Part shown: positions 15,009 through 15,010 of the stretch, in pieces
Layout: every line of letters starts with the position of its first letter
Numbering within the stretch: the first letter of the stretch is position 1
From: RGIG7213 sp045652135
GTDB taxonomy: Bacteria > Bacillota > Clostridia > Oscillospirales > CAG-272
Assembly (NCBI GenBank): GCA_045652135.1
Contig: JAZRTS010000196.1
Span: 1-15,010, forward strand
Reading direction: 5' to 3'
Length of the DNA: 15,010 bases
The notes under the pieces: model-generated
What the model was told of the DNA's origin: nothing
The model's input: only the letters and a program-made list of their open reading frames with translations
The model's database searches: none
Translations under genes and position numbers: made by a program

Positions 15009-15010
15009 TA

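Larger units (their letters stand above)
1..15010. repeat. Window-spanning perfect palindrome (two 7505-base arms)
   Basis: The last bases of the window are the reverse complement of the first. Every gene pair maps onto its partner by x -> 15011 - x with identical translated proteins, and non-coding stretches that I compared (ends, repeats, terminators, tig promoter, murC/spoVG spacer, centre) also match exactly. There is no spacer at the axis (7505/7506). I found no substitution between arms, although I did not check all 7505 positions one by one. An inversion duplicate with no divergence and ends trimmed at exactly the same mirrored base is the classic look of a contig that ran into its own reverse complement, or of a fold-back chimera. 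Annotate the right arm as a copy of the same locus until spanning reads say otherwise. Confidence 0.97.

Noticed and set aside
1..15010. Hairpin-telomere linear phage or plasmid dimer
   Set aside because: There is no protelomerase, replication or phage gene. The content is ordinary chromosomal housekeeping. Kept only as a remote alternative in the findings.

Overview
The window is one perfect inverted duplication. Bases 1-7505 and 7506-15010 are reverse complements of each other: every gene on one arm has an identical partner on the other strand, and paired coordinates always add up to 15011. The axis lies between 7505 and 7506, exactly mid-window, inside a spacer-free palindrome just after the stop codons of two facing spoVG genes. 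The real information content is therefore about 7.5 kb. I read the symmetry mainly as an assembly or library fold-back artefact, because intact multi-kilobase perfect palindromes are rarely tolerated in bacterial chromosomes. A true fold-back rearrangement cannot be excluded from sequence alone.

The gene content suggests a Clostridia (Bacillota) chromosome, perhaps a gut Oscillospiraceae/Ruminococcaceae relative. The reasons are the tig-clpP-clpX cluster, the presence of spoVG, a five-cysteine DUF1540 protein, purine-rich Shine-Dalgarno sites, moderate GC and low-GC-Gram-positive-type proteins. The genus is inference only.

Layout of the left arm, mirrored in the right arm:
(1) the 3' part of an aldehyde dehydrogenase gene cut by the window edge (+);
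(2) a structured GC-rich repeat and a bidirectional terminator;
(3) a small XRE/HTH regulator (-);
(4) a second, larger and nested copy of the same structured repeat;
(5) the protein-quality-control operon tig-clpP-clpX (-), with a good sigma-A-type promoter before tig and a terminator after clpX;
(6) a calcineurin-like metallophosphoesterase (-);
(7) a divergent small DUF1540 gene (+) that overlaps the end of murC by 12 bases;
(8) murC (-), for peptidoglycan precursor synthesis;
(9) divergent spoVG (+), running up to the axis.

Trigger factor folds nascent chains at the ribosome, while ClpX unfolds and feeds substrates to the ClpP protease, so one operon couples folding with degradation. MurC and SpoVG both concern the cell envelope, division or sporulation and share a divergent upstream region. 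I see no phage, plasmid, CRISPR, transposase or defence genes. The non-routine items are the palindrome and its junction, the two structured repeats around the XRE gene, the related terminator hairpins, and the DUF1540/murC overlap.
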